This document shows positions 7,633-17,379 of a DNA stretch of 64,000 bases, piece by piece. The notes beneath the pieces are model-generated. The model was not told where the DNA came from. It saw nothing but the letters and a program-made list of their open reading frames with translations, and searched no databases. The stretch covers positions 4,060,001 through 4,124,000 of the forward strand of contig CP107926.1 in assembly GCA_036015235.1 (NCBI GenBank), in the 5' to 3' direction. A program made the position numbers and the translations under genes. Position 1 is the first letter of the stretch, and the number at the start of each line of letters is the position of its first letter. This DNA is from Streptomyces sp. NBC_00433 (GTDB lineage Bacteria > Actinomycetota > Actinomycetes > Streptomycetales > Streptomycetaceae).

Positions 7633-7893
7633 TCAGACGCGGCGCCGACCGTACATCGGCGTGATCAGCGCGATCAGCACCGCGGCCGCGCCGATCTGCA
7701 TGGCGTGCCGTATCCAGTCGACCCCGTTGGTGTCCGCGACGTCGAAGGCCGAGGCCAGGCCGTTGCCCAGCAGGCCGCCGATCGCGCCCAGCAGGATCGT
7801 CAGCCACAGCGGGATGGGCTGCCGCCCAGGCAGTACCAGCTTGGCCAGCAGGCCGATGATCAGGCCCGCGACGATTGCCCAGAGGAATGACAT
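7633..7893 (-). CDS. GlsB/YeaQ/YmgE family small membrane protein
   Basis: 86 residues with three glycine-rich transmembrane helices (about 3-22, 27-47 and 62-80), the usual pattern of the transglycosylase-associated GlsB/YeaQ/YmgE family. The loop LPGRQPIP between helices 1 and 2 is typical. Members are small inner-membrane proteins linked to general stress; no catalytic activity is established. The ATG at 7891-7893 gives the canonical MSFLWAIVAGLIIG start. Confidence 0.85.
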   Translation of the reverse strand: MSFLWAIVAGLIIGLLAKLVLPGRQPIPLWLTILLGAIGGLLGNGLASAFDVADTNGVDWIRHAMQIGAAAVLIALITPMYGRRRV

Positions 7894-8011
7894 GTCTGCC
7901 GCCTCACTCTTGTGCCCCGGGTCCGTCTCGGGGTCTGAGGGCCGCATTCCCCGCCACCGCGGAAGCACTCCCTCCGGGTCCGGGCGGGACGCCACCGCCG
8001 GTGGCCGCGGC

Positions 8012-8380
8012 TCACGCGAAGGCGAAGACCGGGCCGGTCGCGGCCCGCAGGATGCAGGCATTGGCGAACTTCTTCCGCCAGTGGACGGGTTGGCCGCGGA
8101 ATTCGCCCTCGGCGGTGACCTTGATCGGCTTGTACGGGTCCCGGCAGACGGCCGGCCGGCCCGGCAGCGCGTCGAAGTCGCCCTCCGCGGCGGACAGCGC
8201 GGTGCATGCCGGGAGGGGGTGGGTGCCGTGCGGTAGCCCGTCGCAGGACAGGGTCGCGGTGCGGGTGGCCGCGGTCAGCACGAGCCCCTGCCCCGGGGTG
8301 GGGGCTGTTGGCGCCGCCGCGCCTTGGCTTGCCGCGGTGAGTAGTGCCGCCGATGCGGCGGCGAGCATCATTGCTTTCAC
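8012..8380 (-). CDS. Secreted subtilisin inhibitor-like (SSI family) protein with atypical reactive site
   Basis: 122 residues from GTG 8378-8380; two ATGs a few codons later are alternatives. A short signal peptide (VKAMMLAAASAALLTAASQGAAA) precedes a compact SSI domain. The four disulfide cysteines are present (C46, C59, C79, C109), with ALSAAEGDFDALPG and the C-terminal FANACILRAATGPVFAF hallmarks. By alignment with Streptomyces subtilisin inhibitor the reactive-site bond falls at CRD-PYKP, giving P1 = D81 and P1' = P82. Typical members have Met, Lys or Arg at P1 and no Pro at P1'. It may inhibit an unusual protease or have lost canonical inhibition. Confidence 0.85.
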   Translation of the reverse strand: MKAMMLAAASAALLTAASQGAAAPTAPTPGQGLVLTAATRTATLSCDGLPHGTHPLPACTALSAAEGDFDALPGRPAVCRDPYKPIKVTAEGEFRGQPVHWRKKFANACILRAATGPVFAFA

Positions 8381-8439
8381 GGCACCACGACACCGCGTGC
8401 GCGCGCTCTCCCGGGTGCGCCACACCCGGACCACCCCTC

Positions 8440-8806
8440 GAAAGGGGTACGCCCCCTTGCGGCGCGTTGCCCGCCTTGCGGCCCGGCGGGGGCTTGTCGC
8501 TCCGTTCTCCCCCAGCGCTTCGCCCGGGGGTACCCCCACGCGCCCCTGAAGAACGCGTGCCCCTCTGCGCAGAGAACCCCCGGCAGGGGCGAACGCCGGG
8601 CGTAAGAGGACGCGAGCCCAAAGGGGCGCGGGGAACTGCGCGTCCGACCGCGGGGGACGCAGCTGTGAACGCGACAGGACGGGGCTGCCACCCGGGGGCG
8701 CGTGGGGGTACGCCCAGGCGAAGCTCCGGGGGAGAACTGCGAGACCAGCCCCCACCGGGTCGCAGGCAAGCGACGCGCCGCAAGGGGCTGCCACCCGGGG
8801 GCGGGG
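8440..8806. repeat. Dispersed palindromic intergenic repeat, copy A
   Basis: No gene lies in the 430 bp from 8381 to 8810. The stretch is a mosaic of modules shared with 52300-52690 and 57285-57715. These include a GGGGGTACCCCCACG box, GCCCCTGAAGAACGCGTGCCCCT, CCCCGGCAGGGGCGAACGCC, GGGGAGAACTGCGAGACCAG and the closing CGCGCCGCAAGGGG. The left half is largely the inverted complement of the right half, so the element is an imperfect long palindrome centred near 8600. There is no transposase. Confidence 0.75.
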
Positions 8807-8810
8807 CGCG

Positions 8811-9941
8811 TCAGGGGCTGGGGTTGGGAGTTGGTGAGGCCCCCGGAGGGGACAGGCGTTCGCCGGCGAAAGGGGCGAGGGTCGGGAGGATGGCGGAGGG
8901 GCCGCCGGGGAGGCGGTCGAGGGGGGTCAGGAGGCAGGACTGGTGGCCGGAGGCGAGGTGGACGGGCGTGTCCGGGGGGAGGGTGGTGCCCGGGACGGGC
9001 CAGGCGATGAGCCAGGCGCCGGAACGGGAAGGGTGCGGGCCGACCGTGAGCGCGGCGATCTGGGGCCAGCCGAGGAAGACTTCCTCGGCGCCCGGGGCCC
9101 GCCGGGCGGCGATACCGCTGGGGCCGACGGCGAGGCGGCGGGGCCGGCGCCAGCGGGCGTAGAGGAACAGCGCGGCCCACCACGAGAGCGCGGCCACCGC
9201 GGAGAGGGGGCCGAGGAAGACCAGTGGCACCGGGTGGCGCTGCCCGAAGAAGGACCCGACCAGCGGCTCGGTGCAGGCCGGCGCGAGGACGAGGAAGAGC
9301 AGCGCCCAGGGGCCGGCTTTCCCGGGGGCGGTGAAGACCTGCTCGGGGAGGTGCGGCACCCGGAGTTCGGGGCCGGAGACGGGGACCGGGGTCGGCGTGC
9401 GGACCGACCGCGGCGCCGTCTCGAAGCGGGCGCCGCCGTGTTCGGCGAGGGCGGCGCCGAGCGCGGACAGCGGCTGGTCGAGGTCGTCCGTGTCGAGCAG
9501 GGTGTAGCGGGACCGCCCGTCGAGCGTCAGGCCGAGCGCCTCGACGATGCGCGGCATGTAGGCGTTGTCCGCCTTGCGCGGCAGGGAGACCCCGGGCACC
9601 GTCCACAGGACGAGCTTGGGCCTCATCGGCGCCGAGTCCTCGTCGGACTTCCGGTATTCGAGCGCGACCGCGTCGATCTGCTCCCAGCTCAATTCGGCGT
9701 CGTGCAGGGTCAGTCCGAAGCTGTCGGCCCGCAGCCGGAAGGGCCTGCGGGCCCTGCGCAATTCCGCCGCGCCGCGCAGCCCGCACAGCGCGGACAGCGC
9801 CGCGACGGTCAGCGGTCCTGCGGGGCTGGACGGGACCCCTCGTACCGCCAGCCACACGATGAGTCCCGTGAAGCCGGCGGCGGCGGCCCGCAGCATCCAG
9901 GCGCCCCGCTGCCGCAGCCGCCCGCTGATCGTGAACTCCAC
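8811..9941 (-). CDS. PH-like domain membrane protein of unknown function
   Basis: 376 residues from GTG 9939-9941, preceded by a GGGGAAGT-type ribosome site. A hydrophobic pair spans about residues 13-50. A PH-like beta-rich module then begins with FRLRADSFGLTLHDAELSWEQIDAV. A second hydrophobic pair lies near 225-270, followed by a second PH-like stretch (RRLAVGPSGIAARR, VFLGWPQIAALTVG). The duplicated TM-pair plus PH arrangement is common in actinobacterial envelope proteins without assigned function. Its 3' end abuts repeat copy A. Confidence 0.7.
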   Translation of the reverse strand: MEFTISGRLRQRGAWMLRAAAAGFTGLIVWLAVRGVPSSPAGPLTVAALSALCGLRGAAELRRARRPFRLRADSFGLTLHDAELSWEQIDAVALEYRKSDEDSAPMRPKLVLWTVPGVSLPRKADNAYMPRIVEALGLTLDGRSRYTLLDTDDLDQPLSALGAALAEHGGARFETAPRSVRTPTPVPVSGPELRVPHLPEQVFTAPGKAGPWALLFLVLAPACTEPLVGSFFGQRHPVPLVFLGPLSAVAALSWWAALFLYARWRRPRRLAVGPSGIAARRAPGAEEVFLGWPQIAALTVGPHPSRSGAWLIAWPVPGTTLPPDTPVHLASGHQSCLLTPLDRLPGGPSAILPTLAPFAGERLSPPGASPTPNPSP

Positions 9942-10155
9942 TTCCCCGCCCCCCTGTTCGTGCCCGGCTTTCAGGATGCGGGCATCCGTCCGGGACGTCC
10001 GCTGCCGGGCGCGGTCCGGTGCGGGGACGCGACCGGAATGCAGCGAACCGGTGAAGAAGTCACCGTCGCAGCCCTGGGAGTCGGGTTTCCGAACAGGAAG
10101 TGCGGTCGCGGGCCAACAGCGGGCGTCCGACACGTGCGCGGACCATTGACCATCG

Positions 10156-10169
10156 ACTGACCGGTCAGT
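10156..10169. promoter_or_regulatory. Perfect 14-bp palindrome ACTGACCGGTCAGT
   Basis: This sequence is fully self-complementary and lies 215 bp upstream of the PH-like gene (minus strand) and about 85 bp upstream of a short plus-strand open frame. A GACCGGTC core is common in TetR-family operators of actinobacteria. No regulator gene is adjacent, so the binding protein is unknown. Apart from this, the short frame at 10252 and the ilvD terminator, I see nothing in 9942-10407. Confidence 0.5.
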
Positions 10170-10251
10170 AACTTCTGCCGAGCACTCCCGACTTCCCCCC
10201 ATCTCACCCGATACCCGCACCAATCGGCGCCAGTGTCAAAGGGGACGACAG

Positions 10252-10338
10252 ATGTCGATGCGCATCCGCGTTCGTGGAACGCGCCGGCCGGCGGCCGTCC
10301 TCGCCGCCGGCGCCCTGGCCGTCCTCGGCCGGAACTGA
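10252..10338 (+). CDS. Short open frame resembling a truncated signal peptide
   Basis: 28 codons from ATG 10252, preceded by a GGGGAC ribosome-site-like motif at 10241-10246. The translation MSMRIRVRGTRRPAAVLAAG and onward looks like the basic and hydrophobic parts of a secretion signal, but TGA follows before any cleavage site or mature protein. It may be the stub of a deleted secreted-protein gene or a leader peptide. The ilvD terminator lies just beyond. Confidence 0.25.
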   Translation: MSMRIRVRGTRRPAAVLAAGALAVLGRN

Positions 10339-10361
10339 CCGCCGGCAGCTTGACAGCGGAA

Positions 10362-10389
10362 AGCCGCCCCGGGAAGTCCCGGGGCGGCT
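10362..10389 (-). terminator. Intrinsic-type terminator downstream of ilvD
   Basis: A 12-bp perfect stem, AGCCGCCCCGGG (10362-10373) with CCCGGGGCGGCT (10378-10389), surrounds an AAGT/ACTT loop. It lies 18 bp beyond the ilvD stop; read on the minus strand it is followed by TTTCCG, a short U-rich tail. Confidence 0.8.
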
Positions 10390-10407
10390 CACCAGCAACC
10401 CGCAAGC

Positions 10408-12261
10408 TCAGCCTTCGAGTTTGGAGATGTCCCGCACCGCACCCCGGTCCGCGCTGGTGGCCATCGCCGCGTAGGCCCGCAGCGCCATGGACACCTTGCG
10501 CTCGCGCGCCCGCGGGGCGTACACCCCGCCGAGGGCCTCCCGCCGGGACGCCAGCTCCTCGTCGGAGACCAGCAGTTCCATCGACCGCGCCGGGATGTCG
10601 ATCCGGATGCGGTCGCCGTCCTCGACCAGGGCGATGGTGCCGCCCGAGGCCGCCTCCGGGGAGGCGTGGCCGATGGACAGGCCCGAAGTGCCGCCGGAGA
10701 AGCGGCCGTCGGTGATCAGGGCGCAGGACTTGCCGAGGCCGCGGCCCTTCAGATACGAGGTGGGGTAGAGCATCTCCTGCATGCCGGGGCCGCCGCGCGG
10801 GCCCTCGTAGCGGATGACGATCACGTCGCCGGGCTCGATCTCCTTGCGGAGGATCTTCTCGACGGCCTCCTCCTGGGACTCGCACACGACCGCGGGGCCC
10901 TCGAAGGTCCAGATGGACTCGTCGACGCCCGCGGTCTTCACGACGGCGCCGTCCACGGCGAGGTTGCCGCGCAGCACGGCGAGGCCGCCGTCCTTGGAGT
11001 ACGCGTGCTCGACGTCGCGGATGCAGCCGCCGGCCGCGTCGGTGTCGAGGGTGTCCCAGCGCTCGGACTGCGAGAAGGCCTGCGCGGAGCGGACGCAGCC
11101 GGGGGCCGCGTGCCACATCTCGAGGGCGGACTCGGACGGGGAGCCGCCGCGGACGTCCCAGGTGTCCAGCCACTCCTTGATGGAGCGGGAGTGGACGGTG
11201 TGCACGTCCTCGTTGAGCAGCCCGCCGCGGTAGAGCTCGCCGAGGATCGCCGGGATGCCGCCGGCCCGGTGCACGTCCTCCATGTAGTACGTGCCGCCGG
11301 GCGCCACGTTCGGCGCGACCTTCGCCAGGCAGGGCACCCGGCGCGAGACGGCGTCGATGTCGGTCAGGCCGTAGTCCAGCTCGGCCTCCTGGGCGGCGGC
11401 CAGCAGGTGCAGGATGGTGTTGGTGGAGCCGCCCATGGCGATGTCCAGCGCCATGGCGTTCTCGAAGGCGGCCTGGGTCGCGATGGCCCGCGGCAGCACG
11501 GACGCGTCGTCCTGCTCGTAGTAGCGCCTGGTCAGCTCGACGACCGTGCGGCCGGCGTCCTCGTACAGCGCCTTGCGCGCGGTGTGGGTGGCCAGCACCG
11601 AGCCGTTGCCCGGCAGGGCCAGGCCCATCGCCTCGGTCAGGCAGTTCATCGAGTTCGCGGTGAACATCCCGGAGCAGGACCCGCAGGTCGGGCAGGCGTT
11701 CTCCTCGATGCGGAGGATGTCGGCGTCCGAGACGTTCTCGTCGACGGCGTCGGCGATGGCGTTGATCAGGTCGAGCTTGCGGACCGTGCCGTCGACCAGG
11801 GTCGCGCGCCCGGCCTCCATGGGGCCGCCGGAGACGAAGACCGTGGGGATGTTCAGCCGCAGGGCGGCCATCAGCATGCCCGGGGTGATCTTGTCGCAGT
11901 TGGAGATGCAGATCAGCGCGTCGGCGCAGTGCGCCTCCACCATGTATTCGACCGAGTCGGCGATCAGGTCGCGGGACGGCAGGGAGTAGAGCATGCCGCC
12001 GTGGCCCATGGCGATGCCGTCGTCCACGGCGATGGTGTTGAACTCGCGCGGGATAGCGCCCGCCGCTTTGATCGCCTCGGAGACGATCCGGCCGACCGGC
12101 TGGAGGTGGGTGTGCCCGGGTACGAACTCGGTGAAGCTGTTGGCGACCGCGACGATCGGCTTGCCGATGTCGGCGCTGTCCACGCCGGACGCGCGCATCA
12201 GCGCGCGGGCGCCTGCCATGTTGCGGCCGTGGGTGACCGTACGTGACCTCAGCTCGGGCAC
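10408..12261 (-). CDS. ilvD: Dihydroxy-acid dehydratase IlvD
   Basis: 617 residues, matching Streptomyces IlvD. It dehydrates 2,3-dihydroxy-3-methyl-pentanoate and -butanoate to the 2-keto acids in isoleucine and valine synthesis. It is an Fe-S and Mg enzyme. Visible landmarks: [13 protein letters not shown] near the N-terminus, [31 protein letters not shown] (cluster cysteines) and the C-terminal [20 protein letters not shown] with the catalytic serine. I chose GTG 12259-12261 ([11 protein letters not shown]) because an AGGGAG motif lies about 9 bp upstream; a GTG three codons earlier is possible. It is monocistronic with a strong terminator. Confidence 0.95.
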   Translation of the reverse strand: MPELRSRTVTHGRNMAGARALMRASGVDSADIGKPIVAVANSFTEFVPGHTHLQPVGRIVSEAIKAAGAIPREFNTIAVDDGIAMGHGGMLYSLPSRDLIADSVEYMVEAHCADALICISNCDKITPGMLMAALRLNIPTVFVSGGPMEAGRATLVDGTVRKLDLINAIADAVDENVSDADILRIEENACPTCGSCSGMFTANSMNCLTEAMGLALPGNGSVLATHTARKALYEDAGRTVVELTRRYYEQDDASVLPRAIATQAAFENAMALDIAMGGSTNTILHLLAAAQEAELDYGLTDIDAVSRRVPCLAKVAPNVAPGGTYYMEDVHRAGGIPAILGELYRGGLLNEDVHTVHSRSIKEWLDTWDVRGGSPSESALEMWHAAPGCVRSAQAFSQSERWDTLDTDAAGGCIRDVEHAYSKDGGLAVLRGNLAVDGAVVKTAGVDESIWTFEGPAVVCESQEEAVEKILRKEIEPGDVIVIRYEGPRGGPGMQEMLYPTSYLKGRGLGKSCALITDGRFSGGTSGLSIGHASPEAASGGTIALVEDGDRIRIDIPARSMELLVSDEELASRREALGGVYAPRARERKVSMALRAYAAMATSADRGAVRDISKLEG

Positions 12262-12399
12262 GGTGTCCACTCCCTAGGGTTCACTCAGCTCGTACAGCTG
12301 GTACAGCTCGTACGCGGCCGCGACGCGCGACCGTGCCGTCGAGGGTACGCCCGTCGCCCAGGATCCGGACAACTCGTCCGGATGACGGAAGCCGCGGCT

Positions 12400-13098
12400 C
12401 TACGCGCCGGCGCCCGGGCGCACGTCCGGGTCGGTCAGATAGCGCTGGAGCGTCGGCGCGACCAGCGCCACCAGGTCGTCGGGCTCGGCCGAGGCGATCG
12501 GCTCCACCTTCACCACGTAGCGCAGCATGATGATCCCGACCAGCTGCGCCGCGGCGAGCTGCACCCGGAATTCCGGGTCGGGCACCCGCAGCTCCCCCGC
12601 CACCCGGGCCAGCACCCGGCGGCCGACCAGGCCGCGGAAGACGGCGGCGGCCCGCTCGTTGGTGACGGCGGAGCGGACGATCGCCAGCAGCGGCTCCCGG
12701 GTGACCGGGTTCTCCCAGATGCCCAGCATGAAGCGGGCGACCCGCTCCCCCATGCCCTCGGAGTCGCCCGCGGCCAGGGCGGCGGGCAGTTCGAGCGCCG
12801 GGCCGAAGGACACCTCGATCGCGGCGGCGAAGACCTGCTCCTTGGTGCCGAAGTAGTGGTGGACCAGGGCCGCGTCCACACCGGCGGCCTTGCCGATGGA
12901 GCGGACGGAGGTCTTGTCGAAGCCGTGGACGGAGAATTCCTCGCGGGCGGCGGCGAGGATGCGCTCCCGGGTCCCCGCCCCGGCTCCGGCCCGCGTCCCC
13001 GCGGGCCGGCCGCGGCGGCGGGGCGCGTCGCCCGTGGCGTCGCCCGTACCGTCGTTCGCGGACGCGCCGGAGGGCGTGCCGGGGGCCGTCGCGCTCAT
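12400..13098 (-). CDS. TetR family transcriptional regulator
   Basis: 232 residues. A disordered alanine/glycine/arginine-rich N-terminal extension of about 40 residues ends in the basic stretch RRRGRPAG. The TetR HTH follows ([28 protein letters not shown]) and then an alpha-helical effector domain. The ATG at 13096-13098 overlaps the stop of the upstream isomerase-type gene by 4 bp (ATGA), so the two are coupled. This TetR-isomerase pairing is, as far as I recall, conserved beside ilvD in Streptomyces. Confidence 0.88.
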   Translation of the reverse strand: MSATAPGTPSGASANDGTGDATGDAPRRRGRPAGTRAGAGAGTRERILAAAREEFSVHGFDKTSVRSIGKAAGVDAALVHHYFGTKEQVFAAAIEVSFGPALELPAALAAGDSEGMGERVARFMLGIWENPVTREPLLAIVRSAVTNERAAAVFRGLVGRRVLARVAGELRVPDPEFRVQLAAAQLVGIIMLRYVVKVEPIASAEPDDLVALVAPTLQRYLTDPDVRPGAGA

Positions 13099-13949
13099 GC
13101 CCGGACCGACGGCGGGCGGGACGGCGACGGCACCGCCAGGTGGCGGCGGGTGAAGGACAGCGCCTCCGCGAGGTCGCCCTCGCGCTCGGCCGCCGACATC
13201 GCCCGCCGGGTGTTGACCTCGATCACCACATGCCCGCGGTAGTCGCTCGCCGCCAGCGACTCCAGCAGCGCCCCGCACGGCTGGGACCCGCGCCCCGGCA
13301 CCAGGTGCTCGTCCTTCGCCGAGCCGCTGCCGTCCGCGAGGTGGACGTGCGCGAGCCGGTCGCCCATCCGCGCGACCATCTCCAGCGTCTCCGTACGGGA
13401 CGTCGCCGCGTGCGACAGGTCCACCGTGAAGTGCCGGTAGTCCTCGCGCGTCACGTCCCAGTCAGGGGCGTACGCCAGCATCTCGCGGTCGCGGTAGCGC
13501 CACGGGTACATGTTCTCGACCGCGAAGCGCACGTCGGTCTCGTCCGCCATGCGCCAGATGCCGCGGACGAAGTCCCGGGCGTAGTTGCGCTGCCACCGGA
13601 AGGGCGGGTGCACCACGACCGTGGACGCGCCCAGCCGCTGCGCGGCCTTCCTGGCCCGCTGGAGCTTCACCCACGGGTCGGTGGACCACACCCGCTGGGT
13701 GATCAGGAGGCAGGGCGCGTGCACGGCGAGCACCGGCATCCGGTGGTAGTCCGAGAGCCGCCGCAGCGCGTCCACGTCCTGGCTCACCGGGTCGGTCCAC
13801 ACCATCACCTCGACCCCGTCGTATCCGAGCCGGGCGGCGATCTCGAACGCCGTCGCCGTGGACTCCGGATACACCGAGGCCGTGGACAGCGCGACCTTCA
13901 CGCCGGATACGCCGCCGGTTCGCTTCCTGGGGTCCACTGGTTCAGCCAC
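13095..13949 (-). CDS. Sugar phosphate isomerase/epimerase family (xylose isomerase-like TIM barrel) protein
   Basis: 284 residues from GTG 13947-13949; an internal GTG at [10 protein letters not shown] is a possible alternative start. It has an AP endonuclease-2 type TIM barrel. Metal-site residues occur in [40 protein letters not shown] and HVHLADGSG, with the final Glu in VVIEVNTR. The substrate is unknown; family members act on sugars, inositols or their phosphates. It is coupled by a 4-bp overlap to the following TetR gene and lies 40 bp from the Ppx/GppA gene upstream on the same strand. Confidence 0.82.
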   Translation of the reverse strand: MAEPVDPRKRTGGVSGVKVALSTASVYPESTATAFEIAARLGYDGVEVMVWTDPVSQDVDALRRLSDYHRMPVLAVHAPCLLITQRVWSTDPWVKLQRARKAAQRLGASTVVVHPPFRWQRNYARDFVRGIWRMADETDVRFAVENMYPWRYRDREMLAYAPDWDVTREDYRHFTVDLSHAATSRTETLEMVARMGDRLAHVHLADGSGSAKDEHLVPGRGSQPCGALLESLAASDYRGHVVIEVNTRRAMSAAEREGDLAEALSFTRRHLAVPSPSRPPSVRA

Positions 13950-13989
13950 GGGAGCCAGCGTACGGCGGGGTCCCGTGCGTACGGTCGCC

Positions 13990-15045
13990 TCAGGCCGGCC
14001 GGCGGGCCACCGTGGCGCCCGCACCGCCGTCCGGCGGCCTTGAGGCGGGTGTGGGGTTGACCACAGTGCCGTGCGTGTCGCCCGCCAGGCCCCCGGCCGA
14101 CGCCGCTCCCGCGGTGTCCGCGGCCATCACGTCCAGCTTGCGCAGGATCACCCCCTCGCGCAGGGCCCACGGGCAGATCTCCAGCTCGGCCACCCCGTAG
14201 AGGTCCATCGCCCCCTCGGCCACCAGCGCCCCCGCCAGCAGCTGCCCGGCCCGGCCCTCGGAGACCCCGGGCAGCCCGGCCCGGCGCTGCGCCGTCATGG
14301 CCGCCAGCCGCGGCACCCACTCCTCCAGCGCGCCCCGCCGCAGCACCCGCTGCACGTACAGCCCCTCCGCGCTGCGGGCGGCGCCGGCGATCCTGGCCAG
14401 CTGCCTGAAGGTCTTCGACGTGCCCACCGCCAGGTCGGACGGCCCGAGCCGGGCGAATTCCGCGACCGTCTTCGCGATCTCGGCGCGCACATGCCGGCGC
14501 AGTGCGCGGACGTCCTGCGCGGCCGGCGGGTCCCCCGGCAGCCAGCCGCCGGTCAGCCGCCCGGCGCCCAGCGGCAGCGACACCGCCGCGTCCGGATACT
14601 CGTCCATCCCGTAGCCGACCTCCAGCGAGCCGCCGCCGATGTCCAGCACCAGCAGCTTCCCCGCCGACCAGCCGAACCAGCGGCGCACCGCGAGGAAAGT
14701 GAGCCGCGACTCGTCCTCGCCGGACAGCACGGTCAGCCGCACCCCGGTCTCCTGCTCGACCCGGGCCAGCACCTCTTCCCCGTTCGCCGCCTCCCGCACC
14801 GCGGACGTCGCGAACGGCAGCACATCCTCGGCACCCTTGTCCTCCGCGACCCGCAGCGCGTCCGCGATCGTCCCGACCAGGCGGTCGACCCCGTCCGGGC
14901 TGATCGCCCCGCCCTCGTCCAGCAGCTCCGCGAGCCGCAATTCCGCCTTGTGCGAATACGCCGGCAGCGGCCGCGCGCCCGGGTGCGCGTCCACCACCAA
15001 CAGGTGAACGGTGTTGGAACCCACGTCGAGCACTCCCAGTCGCAT
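13990..15045 (-). CDS. Ppx/GppA family phosphatase (exopolyphosphatase/pppGpp phosphatase)
   Basis: 351 residues with the ASKHA sugar-kinase fold. Phosphate-1 loop [14 protein letters not shown] sits near residue 5, catalytic region FATSAVREA near 95, and phosphate-2 loop [13 protein letters not shown] near 145. The length is that of the two-domain actinobacterial type that lacks the C-terminal HD domain of E. coli Ppx. The last 40 residues are a low-complexity Gly/Pro/Ala tail. It would hydrolyse polyphosphate and/or pppGpp in the cytoplasm, affecting phosphate storage and stringent signalling. ATG 15043-15045 begins directly at the first strand ([11 protein letters not shown]). Confidence 0.9.
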   Translation of the reverse strand: MRLGVLDVGSNTVHLLVVDAHPGARPLPAYSHKAELRLAELLDEGGAISPDGVDRLVGTIADALRVAEDKGAEDVLPFATSAVREAANGEEVLARVEQETGVRLTVLSGEDESRLTFLAVRRWFGWSAGKLLVLDIGGGSLEVGYGMDEYPDAAVSLPLGAGRLTGGWLPGDPPAAQDVRALRRHVRAEIAKTVAEFARLGPSDLAVGTSKTFRQLARIAGAARSAEGLYVQRVLRRGALEEWVPRLAAMTAQRRAGLPGVSEGRAGQLLAGALVAEGAMDLYGVAELEICPWALREGVILRKLDVMAADTAGAASAGGLAGDTHGTVVNPTPASRPPDGGAGATVARRPA

Positions 15046-15065
15046 GGGCAGCACTGTAGCCAGCG

Positions 15066-15584
15066 TCACGAACTGCCGCTTTGCCGGTCCTCCGCCTCCT
15101 GGGCGGCGTCGTCGCAGGCCTGCGCGATCTCCGCCGCGCGGGCCTGCGCGAGGTGCCGGCGCAGGGTGTCCGCGACGCCGGCCGCGTCGGCGTCGTCCGG
15201 GATGCGGCAGTCGCCTGCCTCCAGCCCGGCGTCGATGGCCGCCTCGGAGCCGACCATGATCGGCCGGCCCGCGGGCACCACCTCCTGGCGCAGCCACATC
15301 ACGAACCGCGCGGCTTCCTCGGCGCTGTTGTCCTCGATCAGCACCGTGTCCTGGGCCCCGAGGCTGACCATCCCGGAGAATTCCACCCCGTCGTCCGTCT
15401 CCGCCCAGATCCCGAGCCGGGCCCGGGTGCTCCCCGCCTCCTGGAGAACGCTGTTCGCCTGCGGGAAGCCTTCGCCGAGGCAGCGCGCGAAGCGCTCGAA
15501 TTCCAGGCCCCAGCCATGCGGGTCGTCCTCGCCGGACTGGAAGAAGAACATCGTCCGGTGTTCGTACGTGTCGTCGGCGGCCAT
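15066..15584 (-). CDS. Hypothetical protein, candidate immunity protein for the upstream toxin
   Basis: 172 residues, acidic, with no recognised domain. ATG 15582-15584 has GAGGA five bases upstream; that sequence also lies just past the toxin stop. The protein has an aromatic N-terminal strand ([20 protein letters not shown]), an alternating hydrophobic middle and an alanine/glutamate-rich helical end. A small, acidic, cytoplasmic protein encoded 20 bp downstream of a polymorphic toxin on the same strand is the usual position of an immunity gene. That role is inferred from position and charge only. Confidence 0.6.
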   Translation of the reverse strand: MAADDTYEHRTMFFFQSGEDDPHGWGLEFERFARCLGEGFPQANSVLQEAGSTRARLGIWAETDDGVEFSGMVSLGAQDTVLIEDNSAEEAARFVMWLRQEVVPAGRPIMVGSEAAIDAGLEAGDCRIPDDADAAGVADTLRRHLAQARAAEIAQACDDAAQEAEDRQSGSS

Positions 15585-15603
15585 GCGCATCCTCACCCCG
15601 TGA

Positions 15604-17235
15604 TCACGGAACGTAGCGGGCGTAACCCGGCACCGTCTGCTCCGTCAGCAGCGTGCTCCAGTAGGCGACCGAATCGGGGTCGTCCGCATCGATCTCGACC
15701 CCGCGCAATTGCGGGTACTGCTTGATCGCCAGCTTGTACTCGAACAACTCCCCGCGGTCCTTGTCGACGAGGAATTCCCTCCTGTCCAGCGGCTTTCCCG
15801 TCTTCGGGTCCGTCATCTCCATCAGCTGGAGCGTGGAGCTGTAGCGCCAGCATTTGTTCGGGTTCGTGACGTGTTTGGCTTCGACGGCGTAGCCGTCCGA
15901 GGAGCGCATTCCGTCCGCGGCGAGGGCGGGCTTGGGCCCGCCGGTGATCGGGATCACCCGCTCCGGATACCCCGCTATCCGGTATTGGTAGACATTGACC
16001 GGATTCGCGGGATTTCCACCTCCGCCGCTGAAGGTGACGGGCTCCAGGCCGTTCACCCACGTGGTGAAGGCCCGCTGGTCTGCCGGGCTCAGCGGTTTGG
16101 TGACGCCCGGGGCGGGCGGAAGGGGCGGGCGGAAGGGTATGGCCTGGTTGATCGGGTTGTACGCGGCCGGCAGCAGCCCCGGCACGGCCCCCGGGTAGGA
16201 GGCGAGGACCAGGGGGACGGGGACCGGCTCGGGGAGGGGCACCGGGAAGGGGAGGAGAGGGGGCTCGTACCAGGGGCGGGGGCCGGGGCGGGAGCCGTTC
16301 GGGATCTTCACGCGACCGCGGGACGCGTCCAGGGCGTGGGCGACGTCACCCAGCGCGTGGATCCAGGGATCGTCGCGGACGAGGTCCTTCAGGCCGCCGT
16401 CGTCCCCGTTGCCGCCGAAGAGGGGGTCGCTCCAGGGCGCGTCCATGTGGAAGGGGTTCGCCTTGTCGTGCGCGATCGCGGACAGCGCCTGATCGATGTG
16501 CGAGGCGTACTGCAGGCACGCCTGCGCGAGCTGGTCGCAGGCGGCGACCACGTTGGCGACCAGGGGCTCGTCCTGCTGGGCCAGGGCGGGGGGCGGGGAG
16601 AAGCCGACGAAGGCCGTGAAGTGGGCGCGGAAGGCGTCGGCCGCCAGCCCGGAGTGCGCCTTGTCCGCGGTGTGGCCGCAGCCCTGCGCGTCGACCAGGA
16701 GACGGGCCATGACCGTGCCGGCACGCGACCACGTACCGGCGACGTCCCGCAGCTTGTCAGGTGAACCGCGGAAGCGGCCGCCCGCATTGCCCACGCTCAG
16801 GTACTGGTCGGCGAAGGACGTCTCGCCGACGACCTCGGGCAGGTCCTCGCCGAGGCCGACGAAACGCTCGGAGCAGCCGCGGGACGGGTCGCCCATCTGG
16901 AACGTCGGATCCGGCTGCCGCGCCATGAAGCTCGCCGCGGTCGCGTCCTCCTGGCCGATGAACTCCCGGGCGCTGCGCATCAGCCCCGCGCCGCTCTCGC
17001 CGATCATGTACGCGCTGAAGCCCAGCTGGTCCAGCGTCTCCGCTGCCGCGGACCTGTAGACCTTGGCGAAATCGTGCCCGGCGTCGTCGGCGCCGGCCAT
17101 CCCCCGCTGGCGGTCCAGCTCGTGGAAAACCGCGATCGTGGTGTCCCGGGTGCCGGTCATCACCGTGGTGACCAGCTCCATCGACGCGCCGACCATCCCG
17201 TCGGCGACCACCTGTAAGTCGGCGGGCAAGCCCAT
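15604..17235 (-). CDS. Probable type VII-secreted polymorphic toxin with restriction endonuclease-fold C-terminus
   Basis: 543 residues. No Sec signal. Residues 1-270 are helical and resemble ESX/WXG100-associated domains, including a [12 protein letters not shown] helix and a [13 protein letters not shown] stretch. A proline-rich linker (about 300-345, for example [13 protein letters not shown]) follows, then a further Pro-rich hinge to about 370. The last ~150 residues form a compact domain with [10 protein letters not shown] (E452, K454), an ExK nuclease core, plus [12 protein letters not shown] and [17 protein letters not shown]. That fits the Tox-REase group of polymorphic toxin tips. 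ATG 17233-17235 has a GGGAGAGGGA ribosome site. The next gene is the likely immunity gene. Confidence 0.75.
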   Translation of the reverse strand: MGLPADLQVVADGMVGASMELVTTVMTGTRDTTIAVFHELDRQRGMAGADDAGHDFAKVYRSAAAETLDQLGFSAYMIGESGAGLMRSAREFIGQEDATAASFMARQPDPTFQMGDPSRGCSERFVGLGEDLPEVVGETSFADQYLSVGNAGGRFRGSPDKLRDVAGTWSRAGTVMARLLVDAQGCGHTADKAHSGLAADAFRAHFTAFVGFSPPPALAQQDEPLVANVVAACDQLAQACLQYASHIDQALSAIAHDKANPFHMDAPWSDPLFGGNGDDGGLKDLVRDDPWIHALGDVAHALDASRGRVKIPNGSRPGPRPWYEPPLLPFPVPLPEPVPVPLVLASYPGAVPGLLPAAYNPINQAIPFRPPLPPAPGVTKPLSPADQRAFTTWVNGLEPVTFSGGGGNPANPVNVYQYRIAGYPERVIPITGGPKPALAADGMRSSDGYAVEAKHVTNPNKCWRYSSTLQLMEMTDPKTGKPLDRREFLVDKDRGELFEYKLAIKQYPQLRGVEIDADDPDSVAYWSTLLTEQTVPGYARYVP

Positions 17236-17379
17236 GGTCCCTCTCCCTCCCCCGGCTGCACTGCCCCCAGCGTAAAAGCAGCCCTCCCCCGCCCGCCGGT
17301 GGTCGGTGTGACGCGGCCCGAAACGATCGGACGGGGGTGCGTGGCCGCATTCGGCGCATTCCGGTCTTACGCTGGGCGC

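Noticed and set aside
10666..12246. Long plus-strand open frame (526 codons) opposite ilvD
   Set aside because: Its translation is Gly/Ala/Arg/Val/His-rich antisense of IlvD; it has no domains and arises from GC bias.
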